Below, in pieces: positions 1 through 8,082 of a DNA stretch of 64,000 nucleotides; positions within the stretch are counted from its first letter, which is position 1, and every line of letters begins with the position of its first letter. Source of the DNA: Bacillota bacterium (GTDB lineage: Bacteria > Bacillota > UBA4882 > UBA8346); contig JAEVYU010000008.1 of NCBI GenBank assembly GCA_023392595.1, positions 1 to 64,000 of the forward strand. Direction: 5' to 3'. The notes under the pieces are model-generated. The model had not been told where the DNA came from, did not search any database, and saw only the letters and a program-made list of their open reading frames with translations. The translations under genes and the position numbers were made by a program.

Positions 1-123
1 ATCGAAAAAGCCACGGATAAAATTTTAATCCAAATGTTGTGGCATAACAGAATCGATGAAGAATTTCATAAAAGCTGGTTCGCTGGCGCTTTAGAAGCCT
101 TAAAGAAAGAAAAAAGCAGGTAG
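1..123 (+). CDS. C-terminal end of an unrecognised protein (partial)
   Basis: The reading frame is open from the first base of the window and ends at TAG 121-123, giving 40 residues rich in Lys and Glu (ends ALEALKKEKSR). The start lies outside the window. I do not recognise the family. It is followed directly by gene debris, so it may itself belong to a decayed region, but the frame has no internal stop. Confidence 0.4.
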   Translation: MEKATDKILIQMLWHNRIDEEFHKSWFAGALEALKKEKSR

Positions 124-128
124 CCTAG

Positions 129-248
129 GCGGTGCCCGGGTGTACCGACTCTGTCGTCTTGGCCTATACTATGAAACTGGATAAACTGATCGTAAGGTAT
201 ATAAAGATAAAAATGGTTTCCGGGGTTTCGAAGGGCCGGGTGAGGTAA
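129..248 (+). pseudogene. Spo0E-like phosphatase fragment
   Basis: In the frame ending at TAA 246-248 the residues GCTDSVVLAYTMKLDKLIVR can be read. This resembles the second helix of Spo0E-like aspartyl-phosphate phosphatases (consensus around S-x-x-L-D followed by LI-x-x-Y), and it is close to the better preserved copy at 20397-20676, which reads SIKLDKLIVRYQ at the same place. Here the motif Ser is replaced by Thr, there is no start codon or first helix, and the frame runs on into unrelated residues. It is best seen as a decayed fragment. Confidence 0.4.
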
Positions 249-447
249 TCCGTTCATCAGGGATTTATAATTTTCCGCAAAACCCATCTATCATACAGGC
301 AATTTTACCACCATTCGGCACCTCATCAATAATTTCCTTTCCATATTCAGCATTAGTCTTCGAAAAAGCCAACACCGAGCAGTAGCATTCTTCTTTTGCG
401 ACACTTCCTTCCGATGAGGATAGGGGCCTTTTTTATAATTTATTTAG

Positions 448-612
448 TTTTGGCATAATGGCCGAACCGGGGGGTATTGCACGTTTATTGGATTTGAGAA
501 AAAAAAGAAAACAGGGGTAGTGGTTCTATCAAATTCTGCCAATGATGTTTGGGATATAGGATTTCACATACTCGAAAGTCGGTTTCCTATGAATACATAT
601 GTTGCCAAGTAG
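448..612 (+). pseudogene. C-terminal fragment of a beta-lactamase-family serine hydrolase
   Basis: From 448 to TAG 610-612 the plus strand encodes about 54 residues beginning FWHNGRTGGYCTFIGFEKK and continuing with VVVLSNSANDVWDIGFHIL. The H-N-G-x-T-G-G-Y block followed by F-I-G-F and V-V-L-S-N is typical of the region around the third active-site motif of class C beta-lactamase/esterase-like proteins (AmpC/EstB type). An in-frame stop at 445-447 precedes it, and the Ser-x-x-Lys and Tyr-x-Asn parts are absent. The fragment is therefore only the last tenth or so of a gene that usually exceeds 350 codons. Confidence 0.6.
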
Positions 613-639
613 CTTCTTGATGCAGGCTTATTATCACTC

Positions 640-715
640 TCAAAGGCTCCCCTTCCCTGTCCCAGATGGTAGCTTCTTGAAGGAGGGAAGGGGATTGAGG
701 GGTTAGGTGAAATAG
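640..715. repeat. Intergenic palindromic element
   Basis: The arms CCCCTTCCCT (649-658) and AGGGAAGGGG (684-693) form an inverted repeat. A 12-base direct repeat GTAGCTTCTTGA occurs at 609-620 and again at 669-680, inside the loop. It looks like one of the C/G-run repetitive elements scattered through the intergenic regions; the 9.7-10.1 kb tandem array has similar composition. Confidence 0.4.
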
Positions 716-800
716 GCAACTTGTTCGCCTTGCACTTTAATTCTTGACTGTCAACTTTACGCATGGTGTCTGGTTTACTCAATTTTAAGTATAATTTGCT

Positions 801-1559
801 TTATTCCTGCTGATACCCTCCATTGTAATATCGTGGTTTGCCCTTGGACTTGTTCCCATATTCAATGGCTTCTTTTGGACAGGAACAGATACAGGCCATG
901 CAATGAGTGCAATTTTTCTCCCATTGAGGTTTCCCATCGGCGATTTCTATATTGTTTAAGGGACACAACTGGGCGCATTTGCCGCAGCCGGTGCAGGCAT
1001 CGGTTGGATAAAATCCATTGGCGCTCACATATAAAAAATAAAATAGGGGATTTAATATCATACTTTTAAGTCTGCCGCCCAGTGTAATTTTTTCCTCCGG
1101 CAGAGACTGCCCTTTTTTGATGCGCTCCGCAATGTCAGCGATTTGCGGAGTGGCCTTATTGATAATTTCAGCCGCCTCAGCTTGGTCAGGTACATCAAAC
1201 ATCGCAATATAATTTTCGGGCATAATGACCGTAGCAAATCCCCGAAAATCAAAACCCTTTTCAGTACAAAGTTTCTTGGTGTAATGTACGGCATTATTTG
1301 TTTCCGTACCACAAGTTAAGATAAAATATGCTTGATTGTTTCCAGAAAAACGAACCTCCCGAATATAGTTCTCTACGATTCTCGGTATCCTCCAGGCATA
1401 AGTGGGACAGACAAATACATACGGCTCATCGGATTTAAGGATTTCTCTGCTTCCATTTTTCAGAAGTTTATTAATGGAAACCATTTTATCGCCAGTTACC
1501 TTCCCTATTACCTGCGCCGTATAATAACTGTTGCCAGTGCCGCTGAAATACAAAATCAT
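801..1559 (-). CDS. EFR1-type flavodoxin/ferredoxin fusion protein
   Basis: A 252-residue cytoplasmic electron-transfer protein. The N-terminus (MILYFSGTGNS) is the FMN phosphate-binding loop of a flavodoxin-like domain covering roughly residues 1-150. The C-terminal 60 residues hold two [4Fe-4S] ferredoxin motifs, CTGCGKCAQLCP and CTHCMACICSCP. This layout matches the EFR1 family; its physiological partner is unknown. I chose the ATG at 1557-1559 rather than a codon 11 residues upstream because AGAGGTG (1567-1573 on the opposite strand) is well spaced for it. The ArsR gene upstream on the same strand probably controls it, since both have a TGCA..ATATATGCA palindrome in front of them. Confidence 0.85.
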   Translation of the reverse strand: MILYFSGTGNSYYTAQVIGKVTGDKMVSINKLLKNGSREILKSDEPYVFVCPTYAWRIPRIVENYIREVRFSGNNQAYFILTCGTETNNAVHYTKKLCTEKGFDFRGFATVIMPENYIAMFDVPDQAEAAEIINKATPQIADIAERIKKGQSLPEEKITLGGRLKSMILNPLFYFLYVSANGFYPTDACTGCGKCAQLCPLNNIEIADGKPQWEKNCTHCMACICSCPKEAIEYGNKSKGKPRYYNGGYQQE

Positions 1560-1585
1560 GAAAACACCTCTTTTGTTTGTTTTAA

Positions 1586-1599
1586 TGCACATATATGCA
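1586..1599. promoter_or_regulatory. Operator-like palindrome upstream of the EFR1 gene
   Basis: TGCACATATATGCA lies 27 bp in front of the EFR1 start codon. It is nearly the same as the perfect palindrome TGCATATATGCA in front of the ArsR gene at 2009-2020. Two copies of one motif, each before a gene of this pair, suggest binding by the ArsR protein; that is inference. Confidence 0.5.
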
Positions 1600-1645
1600 C
1601 TAATATCTTAAACAAGAATGGCAATTCCGCCCTTTTTTCTTTTAA

Positions 1646-1981
1646 TTAAGGTTGTAACATTTGCATAAGCCGTTTAAGATTTTGGGTGGTTTCTTCAAAT
1701 TTGTGAATGATCAGGTTACAGTTGAGCTCATAAAAAATATACCGGTTGACTTTGGTTTTGCTGACGATTCCCAAACGATTTAATAACTCTAAATGCCTTG
1801 AAATAACCGACCGGTCTTGGGTGAAGTTTTCCGCAATTTCACTGATATTTTTCTTACCGTGACTGGCAAGGTAAACAATGATTTCACTTCTTACCGGATC
1901 AAACAGCGCTTTATAAAAATCAAAATCAATACTATCTTGAATATAATTGTCTGATGCTAAGGGGTTAGATTCGCTTCCCAT
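1646..1981 (-). CDS. ArsR/SmtB-family winged-helix repressor
   Basis: A 111-residue regulator. Residues 23-95 fit the ArsR fold: LFDPVRSEIIVYLASHGKKN, then the recognition helix region DRSVISRHLELLNRLGIV and a wing ending in YIFYEL. There is no Cys pair in the usual helix-5 metal motif, so it may sense something other than a thiophilic metal or use other ligands. It lies upstream of the EFR1 gene on the same strand with an 86-bp gap. A 12-bp perfect palindrome is centred about 34 bp before its start, consistent with autoregulation. Confidence 0.85.
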   Translation of the reverse strand: MGSESNPLASDNYIQDSIDFDFYKALFDPVRSEIIVYLASHGKKNISEIAENFTQDRSVISRHLELLNRLGIVSKTKVNRYIFYELNCNLIIHKFEETTQNLKRLMQMLQP

Positions 1982-2008
1982 TTTTTCCCTCCCATTGTAT
2001 TATACGTG

Positions 2009-2020
2009 TGCATATATGCA
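2009..2020. promoter_or_regulatory. Operator-like palindrome upstream of the ArsR gene
   Basis: TGCATATATGCA is a perfect 12-bp palindrome, flanked by GTG on the left and TGTG on the right. See the matching site at 1586-1599. Confidence 0.5.
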
Positions 2021-2062
2021 TGTGTCAATCGTTTTTTTGTTGGGTCCGATCATCTCCTTAGA

Positions 2063-2103
2063 AAATAAAAAAGGCTATTGTGCTTTACTCGCACGATAGC
2101 CCT
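2063..2103 (-). terminator. Rho-independent terminator of glmS
   Basis: On the minus strand GGCTATCGTGC and GCACAATAGCC form an 11-bp stem (one G-T pair) with a 7-nt loop, followed by TTTTTTATTTT. It lies 28 bp after the glmS stop codon. Confidence 0.9.
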
Positions 2104-2130
2104 TCAACTTTATTTAAAAGCATATATCAG

Positions 2131-3960
2131 TCACTCCACCGTCACACTCTTTGCCAAATTTCTCGGCTTATCCACGTCGCACCCTCTGGCTTTGGCCGCG
2201 TAATAGGCGAACAATTGCAGCGGCACCACCGACAGAATCGGGGTCAACATGGAATGGGTCACCGGGATATGGATCACGTAATCCACCGACTTAGCGATCT
2301 CGTGATCGCCGGCCACCGCCAAAGCCACTACCGTCGCCTCTCTGGCCTTAACCTCTTTAATATTGCTGATCATTTTATCATACAGTTCCGGCTGGGTCGC
2401 CAGGGCGAAAACCGGTACCCCTTCCACAATCAATGCCAGGGTGCCATGTTTCAGCTCTCCTGCAGCATACGCCTCGGCATGGATGTATGATATTTCTTTC
2501 AGCTTCAATGCTCCTTCCAGAGATACCGCGTAGTCCAGACCCCGGCCGATGAAGAAAATATCCTCGCACCCCTTGAAGTCCTCGGCGAATTCTTTGATCT
2601 TGGTCTCGGTATTTAAGACTTTATCGATTTGTCTGGGCAAATGCACCATCGCTTCCACCATGCCGACCCGCTCGTTTTGGGAAATGGTTCCCCGGTGTTG
2701 CGCCAGATAGATGGCTAATAAATACAACGATAACAGCTGGGTCGTATAGGCTTTGGTGGAGGCGACCGCGATTTCCGGACCGGCCATGGTCAGGATCAGG
2801 TCATCGGCCTCCCGGGCCACCGAGCTGCCTACCACATTGGTGATGGCCAGCACCCGCGAACCCAGCCGTTTGGCTTCCCGCAAACCCGCCAAAGTATCGG
2901 CGGTCTCCCCGGATTGGGAAATAATAACCGTCAGCGATTTCGGACTGATCATCGGGTCCCGGTAACGGAATTCCGAGGCCACTTCCACCTCCACCGGAAT
3001 CCGGGCCAGCTTTTCAATGAGATATTTACCGACCATCCCGGCGTGATAGGCCGTACCGCAGGCCACGATCTGGATTTTCTCCAGATCCGCGATTTCCCGG
3101 GCTTCCAATCTAACCTCCGGCAACTGAATTTTCATTTCCACTTGATCGACCTTGCCGGCCAAAGTATCCCGTACCGCCTTGGACTGTTCATGAATCTCCT
3201 TGATCATGAAGTCCTCGTAACCGCCCTTTTCAGCCGCGGAAATATCCCACTCCACATGATAAACGTCTTTGTGGCGCTCGCTACCATTGAAATCGGAAAC
3301 CTTTACTTCCTCCGCGGTGATGACCGCCATTTCCCCGTCTTCCAAAATATAAATCTCCCGGGTATAAGAAAGCACCGCCGGAATGTCGGAGGCCACAAAG
3401 TTCTCCTTCTTTCCAAGGCCGATAATCAAAGGGCTGGCCTTCCGGGCCACCACAATTTGATCCGGGTTTTCATCGCAGATCACCACCAGGGCGAAGGAAC
3501 CTTCCACTTTCGCCAGGGCGGTCCGGACGGCGGCAGCCAAATCCCCCTGGTAATACTCTTCAATTAAATGAGGTAACACTTCGGTATCGGTTTCCGAATT
3601 GAAGATATGCCCCTTTTCCTGCAACCATTCCTTGAGGCCCATATAATTCTCGATAATGCCGTTATGGACCACCGAGATCTTTTGATTGCAGTCGTAGTGC
3701 GGATGGGCATTCCGTTCCGAAGGCCGACCGTGAGTGGCCCATCTTGTATGGCCGATTCCCAGCGTCCCCGTTAATTTGATCTCGGCCAGTTTTTCCTCGA
3801 TTTTATTCAGCCGCCCCACCGTCTTGCAGGAATTCAATTTTCCCTGATTATAGATGGTGACCCCCGCAGAATCATATCCCCGGTATTCCAAACGTTTCAA
3901 ACCCGACAATAAAACCGGAACCGCTTCCTGTTCGCCAATATATCCAACAATACCACACAT
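2131..3960 (-). CDS. glmS: Glutamine-fructose-6-phosphate aminotransferase (isomerizing)
   Basis: A 609-residue enzyme, normal length for GlmS. It makes glucosamine-6-phosphate from fructose-6-phosphate and glutamine, the first step of UDP-GlcNAc synthesis for peptidoglycan and, in a diderm, lipopolysaccharide. Cys2 of MCGIVGYIG is the N-terminal glutaminase nucleophile. Residues 1-220 are the Ntn amidotransferase domain, followed by two SIS sugar-isomerase domains (SQSGETADTLAGLREAK in the first). The C-terminus DKPRNLAKSVTVE is the conserved GlmS tail. A GAGGAGGAA Shine-Dalgarno precedes the ATG. The glmS ribozyme lies about 600 nt upstream, and a terminator-like hairpin sits directly before the ribosome-binding site. 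Confidence 0.97.
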   Translation of the reverse strand: MCGIVGYIGEQEAVPVLLSGLKRLEYRGYDSAGVTIYNQGKLNSCKTVGRLNKIEEKLAEIKLTGTLGIGHTRWATHGRPSERNAHPHYDCNQKISVVHNGIIENYMGLKEWLQEKGHIFNSETDTEVLPHLIEEYYQGDLAAAVRTALAKVEGSFALVVICDENPDQIVVARKASPLIIGLGKKENFVASDIPAVLSYTREIYILEDGEMAVITAEEVKVSDFNGSERHKDVYHVEWDISAAEKGGYEDFMIKEIHEQSKAVRDTLAGKVDQVEMKIQLPEVRLEAREIADLEKIQIVACGTAYHAGMVGKYLIEKLARIPVEVEVASEFRYRDPMISPKSLTVIISQSGETADTLAGLREAKRLGSRVLAITNVVGSSVAREADDLILTMAGPEIAVASTKAYTTQLLSLYLLAIYLAQHRGTISQNERVGMVEAMVHLPRQIDKVLNTETKIKEFAEDFKGCEDIFFIGRGLDYAVSLEGALKLKEISYIHAEAYAAGELKHGTLALIVEGVPVFALATQPELYDKMISNIKEVKAREATVVALAVAGDHEIAKSVDYVIHIPVTHSMLTPILSVVPLQLFAYYAAKARGCDVDKPRNLAKSVTVE

Positions 3961-3987
3961 GATAAATTCCTCCTCATCATAAAATAA

Positions 3988-4019
3988 CCGATCTTCCTAA
4001 GAATTTCACAGAAGATCGG
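3988..4019 (-). promoter_or_regulatory. Hairpin immediately before the glmS ribosome-binding site
   Basis: CCGATCTTC (3988-3996) and GAAGATCGG (4011-4019) form a perfect 9-bp stem with a 14-nt loop. On the minus strand it is followed by TTATTTTATG and then the GAGGAGGAA of glmS. It could act as an attenuator or as an RNA 5'-end stabiliser; no gene ends nearby on either strand that would need a terminator here. Confidence 0.45.
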
Positions 4020-4562
4020 CTTTCATAAAATATATTTCGTTAAAGTGTTTTGCCCCGCATCAAGGTTAAGGCAAACTTCCAGTATAAGTTGACGTATGGC
4101 AATAATATCCCCGCATATTGGCATAGCCACCCGGTAGGTAGATACCTGCAGAGATTTTGTACGCCAAATTCTTACAAACCTGCGAGAAATCTATACTTTT
4201 CAACAAGAATTTATACTTCGTTATCGGACAACGCGAAGAAATCCAAGCCTATATTGATCTAACGCGCATATTCCACGGAACACGAACCCTTCCCCTCAGA
4301 AGCGGGAAAATAGTACATAGAAAGAGCAACCGCGAACTCATAAAGTTCGAAGGCGCTACCGCCTAAAAGAATTTTGCCCCCAAAGGCATCGTTCACTCTC
4401 CCCACTTTAGGTGGAGAACAAGCGAAAGATTTTGACCGCAATTGTCCTCATGAACCGAAGTTAAAGATAATTACACTGATCCCTTCATCAAAGAGACTCG
4501 TTTCAAACTCTTCTTTTATGGCCAATCTGCTTGTGAAAGCAGATCAATATTCAATTCACTAA
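4020..4562 (-). other. Long spacer between glmS ribozyme and glmS
   Basis: About 540 nt of the predicted glmS leader lies here. I see no convincing gene. Several small hairpins are visible: ATCTGCTT/AAGCAGAT (4526-4545), TCTCC-CAC/GTG-GAGA (4397-4417) and GAAC/GTTC (around 4333-4350). A 60-codon minus-strand frame (4259-4441) exists, without a good ribosome-binding site. The segment may be an insertion that pushed the ribozyme away from its gene. Confidence 0.4.
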
Positions 4563-4763
4563 AGCCTTATTGTCCCAAGCATTGCTGCCGGATTTGTCAG
4601 GCCTTTAACGATGGTGCTTCACCGGAGGTCACCCGCCGATTCATGAAATGTACGCATTACTTGCGGAAAATACATTCCATTTCCGAGATCCCTCTCCTCG
4701 TCTACCCCGAATCCAATGATTTTCTCAACCGACCGCAAAGATTCAATTCAGGGTCCTGGCGCT
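4563..4763 (-). ncRNA. glmS ribozyme (glucosamine-6-phosphate riboswitch)
   Basis: Read on the minus strand, the segment has the marks of the glmS ribozyme in order: the cleavage site A|GCGCC (cleavage between 4763 and 4762), a P1-type pairing of CCCTGAATT..GAATC with GATTCGGGG, the core GTAGACGAGGAGAGGG (near 4705-4691), then CGGCGGGTGACCTCCGG (4638-4622), and GGGACAATAAGG near the 3' end (4575-4563). Compared with the usual form there is an extra hairpin of about 40 nt between the GACGAGG core and the CGGCGGG block. The RNA self-cleaves when bound to glucosamine-6-phosphate and so represses glmS. An extended -10 promoter (TGCTACAAT, near 4866-4858) could start the transcript. Confidence 0.88.
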
Positions 4764-5055
4764 AAATCATCATATTTTTGCTATGCCCTTTTTCCTCATT
4801 CTCATCCCCTTTTGAAATAGTGGTACATCCTACCCTCCTTTTGCTAAATATGAGATCATTGTAGCACAAAACCGCCGAAAAATAAATATTCGAATCGGCC
4901 GCAAATTCTTCCCAGTCTGCGATCCCATGGAGCGGGAACCCGGATATCTGATGAGCCGCCGGCTTTGATGGTTTGGTAACAAAAAATTCCCTGAATGTTC
5001 AATCGGCGGATACAAAAATCCACCCGCCGATAGCCGTGAAATTGGATTCTCCCGG

Positions 5056-6405
5056 TCACCCCTGTTCCTTCTGGATGACGCCGGCAATCTTGCCGACCCA
5101 TTGTTTCAACTGGTCCTCATCAGGACCTTCAGCCATCACCCGAATCAAAGGTTCGGTCCCGGAAGCCCTGACAAACACGCGGCCCTCGCCTTTCAGAGCC
5201 TTTTCTGCCTCACTCACGGCATCCTTAATTTGGGGATTGCTATCCCAGCCCTCTTTTTTGGCTACCCGCACGTTTTCAAGGACCTGTGGGAAACGCTCCA
5301 TTTGCGCGGATAATTCCGATAATTTCTTTTTCGATTGGACCACCACGGCCAGTAACTGCAAGGCGGTTAAAATTCCATCCCCGGTGGTATTTTTCTCAAG
5401 GAATATAATATGGCCCGATTGCTCTCCGCCCAAGACCAATTGATTTTCCCGGAGGGCTTCCAATACATAACGGTCGCCGTTAGCCGTAATCACCACGTCG
5501 GCTTGGTTTTTCCTGAATGCCTGGACCAGTCCTAAATTCGAATAAACCGTCACGGCTACTTTCCGGTTGCGGAGCACGCCGCGCTTCAACAAGTCCAGGC
5601 CGCAAACGGTGATAATTTGGTCCCCGTCCACCAGGCGCCCTTTCTCATCCACCGCAATCACCCGGTCGGCATCTCCGTCATGGGCGATACCCACATGAGC
5701 CCCGCTGGCGGTAACTTCTTTTTGGAGAATGCCGGGATGGGTGGAACCGCACTTCACATTAATGCGGCTGCCGTCGTTAATGGCATGAAGCGGGATAACT
5801 TCCGCGCCCAGCCTCTTTAAAACTTTCGGCGCCAGGTCATACGACGCTCCGAACCCGCAGTCAACGACAACCCGCAATCCTTTCAAATCAACATCGATAC
5901 TGTTTGCCAAAAATTCCTCGTACAGATGGACGCTCTCGTAGGAATCGCTAATCCGGCCGACTCCAACCCCTACCGGCAACTGCAAATTTTTCAACTGGCG
6001 CCTGTAGATATCCTCAATCTTATCTTCAACTTCATCGGTTAACTTAAAACCCTGGTGATCGAAAAACTTGATCCCGTTATCCTCCACCGGATTATGGGAA
6101 GCCGAAATCATCACTCCCGCCTGAGGATTTAGATTACGGCATAAAAAAGCAACGCCCGGTGTGGGGATAATGCCAAGTTTGATCACATCCACGCCCACTG
6201 AGGTAATTCCTGCCGCCAAGGCAGCCTCCAACATATCTCCGGATACCCGGGTATCCTTCCCGATAATGATTTTCGGGCGTTCATCCGAATCTCCATTCCC
6301 TTTAAAATAAAGCCCTGCTGCTTGTCCAAGCCCGAAAGCCAATTCGGCAGTCAAACTTTGATTGGCCACTCCCCGGACTCCATCCGTGCCGAACAATCGC
6401 GCCAT
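5056..6405 (-). CDS. glmM: Phosphoglucosamine mutase
   Basis: A 449-residue enzyme that converts glucosamine-6-phosphate to glucosamine-1-phosphate, the step after GlmS. The N-terminus MARLFGTDGVRGVAN is diagnostic. The active-site serine is Ser103 in SASHNP; the Mg-binding loop DGDADR lies in the middle of the protein and the phosphate-binding RASGTEPLIRVM is near the C-terminus. Length is normal. TAGGAGGAA precedes the ATG. It follows the COG2509 and cdaA genes on the same strand, close to the widespread cdaA-glmM linkage. Confidence 0.97.
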   Translation of the reverse strand: MARLFGTDGVRGVANQSLTAELAFGLGQAAGLYFKGNGDSDERPKIIIGKDTRVSGDMLEAALAAGITSVGVDVIKLGIIPTPGVAFLCRNLNPQAGVMISASHNPVEDNGIKFFDHQGFKLTDEVEDKIEDIYRRQLKNLQLPVGVGVGRISDSYESVHLYEEFLANSIDVDLKGLRVVVDCGFGASYDLAPKVLKRLGAEVIPLHAINDGSRINVKCGSTHPGILQKEVTASGAHVGIAHDGDADRVIAVDEKGRLVDGDQIITVCGLDLLKRGVLRNRKVAVTVYSNLGLVQAFRKNQADVVITANGDRYVLEALRENQLVLGGEQSGHIIFLEKNTTGDGILTALQLLAVVVQSKKKLSELSAQMERFPQVLENVRVAKKEGWDSNPQIKDAVSEAEKALKGEGRVFVRASGTEPLIRVMAEGPDEDQLKQWVGKIAGVIQKEQG

Positions 6406-6435
6406 TTCTATTCCTCCTAAAATGATGTCAAATAA

Positions 6436-8079
6436 CTAATTTTCAAGCTTATTTATAATTAGCTCCGCCGTTTTCCAACCATCCAGGGCCGAGCTGATAA
6501 TGCCCCCGGCATAACCGGCGCCTTCCCCGACCGGGTAAATTCCCGTTATATTTTGGGCTTCCCGTGACTCATCCCGCAAAATTCTTACTGGAGCGGAGGT
6601 TCTGGTTTCAACTCCGGTTAAAACGGCCTCCGGCCAATCAAATCCTTTTATCTTCCGGCCGAAAAACAAGATTCCGTCGGCGATGGCCTCACAAATATCA
6701 CCAGGTAACAAATTCCACAAGTTTGCCGGAAGATGACCCGGTAAATAGCTGGGCTTTAATTGGGGAAATTCTTGGGACCCCTTTTGATGTAAAAAATCGC
6801 CTACTTTTTGAACCGGCGCGGAATAATCTGACCCTCCCAGCTGAAAGGCTTTTCGCTCCAAATTTCTTTGAAAATCAATTCCGGCCAAGACCGAGTCTTT
6901 TTCGGACAGATAACCAAAATCCTTGGGGCCGACAGTGACGATAATCGCCGCATTGGCAATGCCGCTATCCCGTAATTGATAGCTCATGCCGTTGGTGACC
7001 AGCGCTTGCGGTTCCGAAGTGGCGCCCACCACCACACCGCCGGGGCACATGCAAAAGCTGTAAACCCCCCGGCCGCTGGAGGGATGCTGATAAGTCAGAT
7101 GATATTCCGCCGGACCCAACCGGGGATGTCCGGCCCACTGACCGTACTGGGCTTTATTAATTAAATCCTGGGGGTGTTCGATCCGGAGACCGACAGCAAA
7201 AGGCTTCGGGAGCATACGGAGACCTTTTCGAACCAAAAGTTCGTAGGTGTCCCGGGAACTATTCCCAATGGCCAGAAGCGCCTTGTCGGTTTCAATGATC
7301 GTTTGGTCATTGACAGTGAGGGATTGCAGACGGTTTCCGCTCAATTTAAAATCCGTCAGACAGCTCCGGAAACGGATTTCTCCTCCATAATCTATGATTC
7401 TCTCCTGTAACTTGGTTACAACTTCCCGCAGCAGATCGGTGCCGATATGAGGATACTGCCAGTAAAGTATCTCCGGAGGTCCTCCGCATTTTACCAACCA
7501 TTGTAATATCTGCGGCAAAGCGGGATCCTTAACCCGCGTCATCAATTTGCCGTCGGAAAATGTCCCGGCCCCGCCTATCCCATATTGGATATTGGAATCG
7601 GGATCGAGAACCCTGTCTTTCCAGAAAAGATTTACTTTCTGGATTCGTTCATCCAGCCCATCTCCGCGTTCGATGATAATCGGCCGTAACCCTGCGGAAG
7701 AAAGTTTTAGTCCAGCAAAAAGACCGGCTGGCCCCGCCCCAACAATAACCGGTCTCGATGGGCACTGTATTTTCTTCCGGAAGGCGCCGGGGTGAACATC
7801 GGATTCGGGAATGGACGGCAGTGACAGGGGCTGCGCCACGGTCAAATTAGGGTGGCGCTTGAATACCGACTCCAGTTCATACTCGTTATCATCGGTTTCA
7901 AAAAGCAGGGTGTAAATGAAGAAAATCTCGTTTTTATGGCGCGCATCCAACGATTTATGTTGAATCGTCAGATTCCTAATCCTGCCGGCCGGAATCTCCA
8001 ACCGCCCCGCCAGCTTGCCTTGGAGTTGATCTTCCGGAACCTCAAGACCGATCTTCAGTTGGTTGTACTTTAACCACAT
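6436..8079 (-). CDS. Uncharacterised FAD-dependent dehydrogenase (COG2509)
   Basis: A 547-residue soluble flavoprotein of the family often named NAD(P)/FAD-dependent oxidoreductase or YtfP-like. An N-terminal domain of about 100 residues is followed by the dinucleotide-binding motif VIVGAGPAGLFAGLKL (111-126). Near the C-terminus GIYPVGEGAGYAGGIISSAL is the family's second FAD contact. No substrate is known. It starts 3 bp after the cdaA stop and ends 30 bp before glmM, so the three genes form one operon. It occupies the place normally held by cdaR (ybbR). Confidence 0.85.
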   Translation of the reverse strand: MWLKYNQLKIGLEVPEDQLQGKLAGRLEIPAGRIRNLTIQHKSLDARHKNEIFFIYTLLFETDDNEYELESVFKRHPNLTVAQPLSLPSIPESDVHPGAFRKKIQCPSRPVIVGAGPAGLFAGLKLSSAGLRPIIIERGDGLDERIQKVNLFWKDRVLDPDSNIQYGIGGAGTFSDGKLMTRVKDPALPQILQWLVKCGGPPEILYWQYPHIGTDLLREVVTKLQERIIDYGGEIRFRSCLTDFKLSGNRLQSLTVNDQTIIETDKALLAIGNSSRDTYELLVRKGLRMLPKPFAVGLRIEHPQDLINKAQYGQWAGHPRLGPAEYHLTYQHPSSGRGVYSFCMCPGGVVVGATSEPQALVTNGMSYQLRDSGIANAAIIVTVGPKDFGYLSEKDSVLAGIDFQRNLERKAFQLGGSDYSAPVQKVGDFLHQKGSQEFPQLKPSYLPGHLPANLWNLLPGDICEAIADGILFFGRKIKGFDWPEAVLTGVETRTSAPVRILRDESREAQNITGIYPVGEGAGYAGGIISSALDGWKTAELIINKLEN

Positions 8080-8082
8080 CGA

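Noticed and set aside
4259..4441. 60-codon minus-strand gene in the glmS leader
   Set aside because: No ribosome-binding site, no recognised domain, and it lies within the ribozyme-to-glmS leader.
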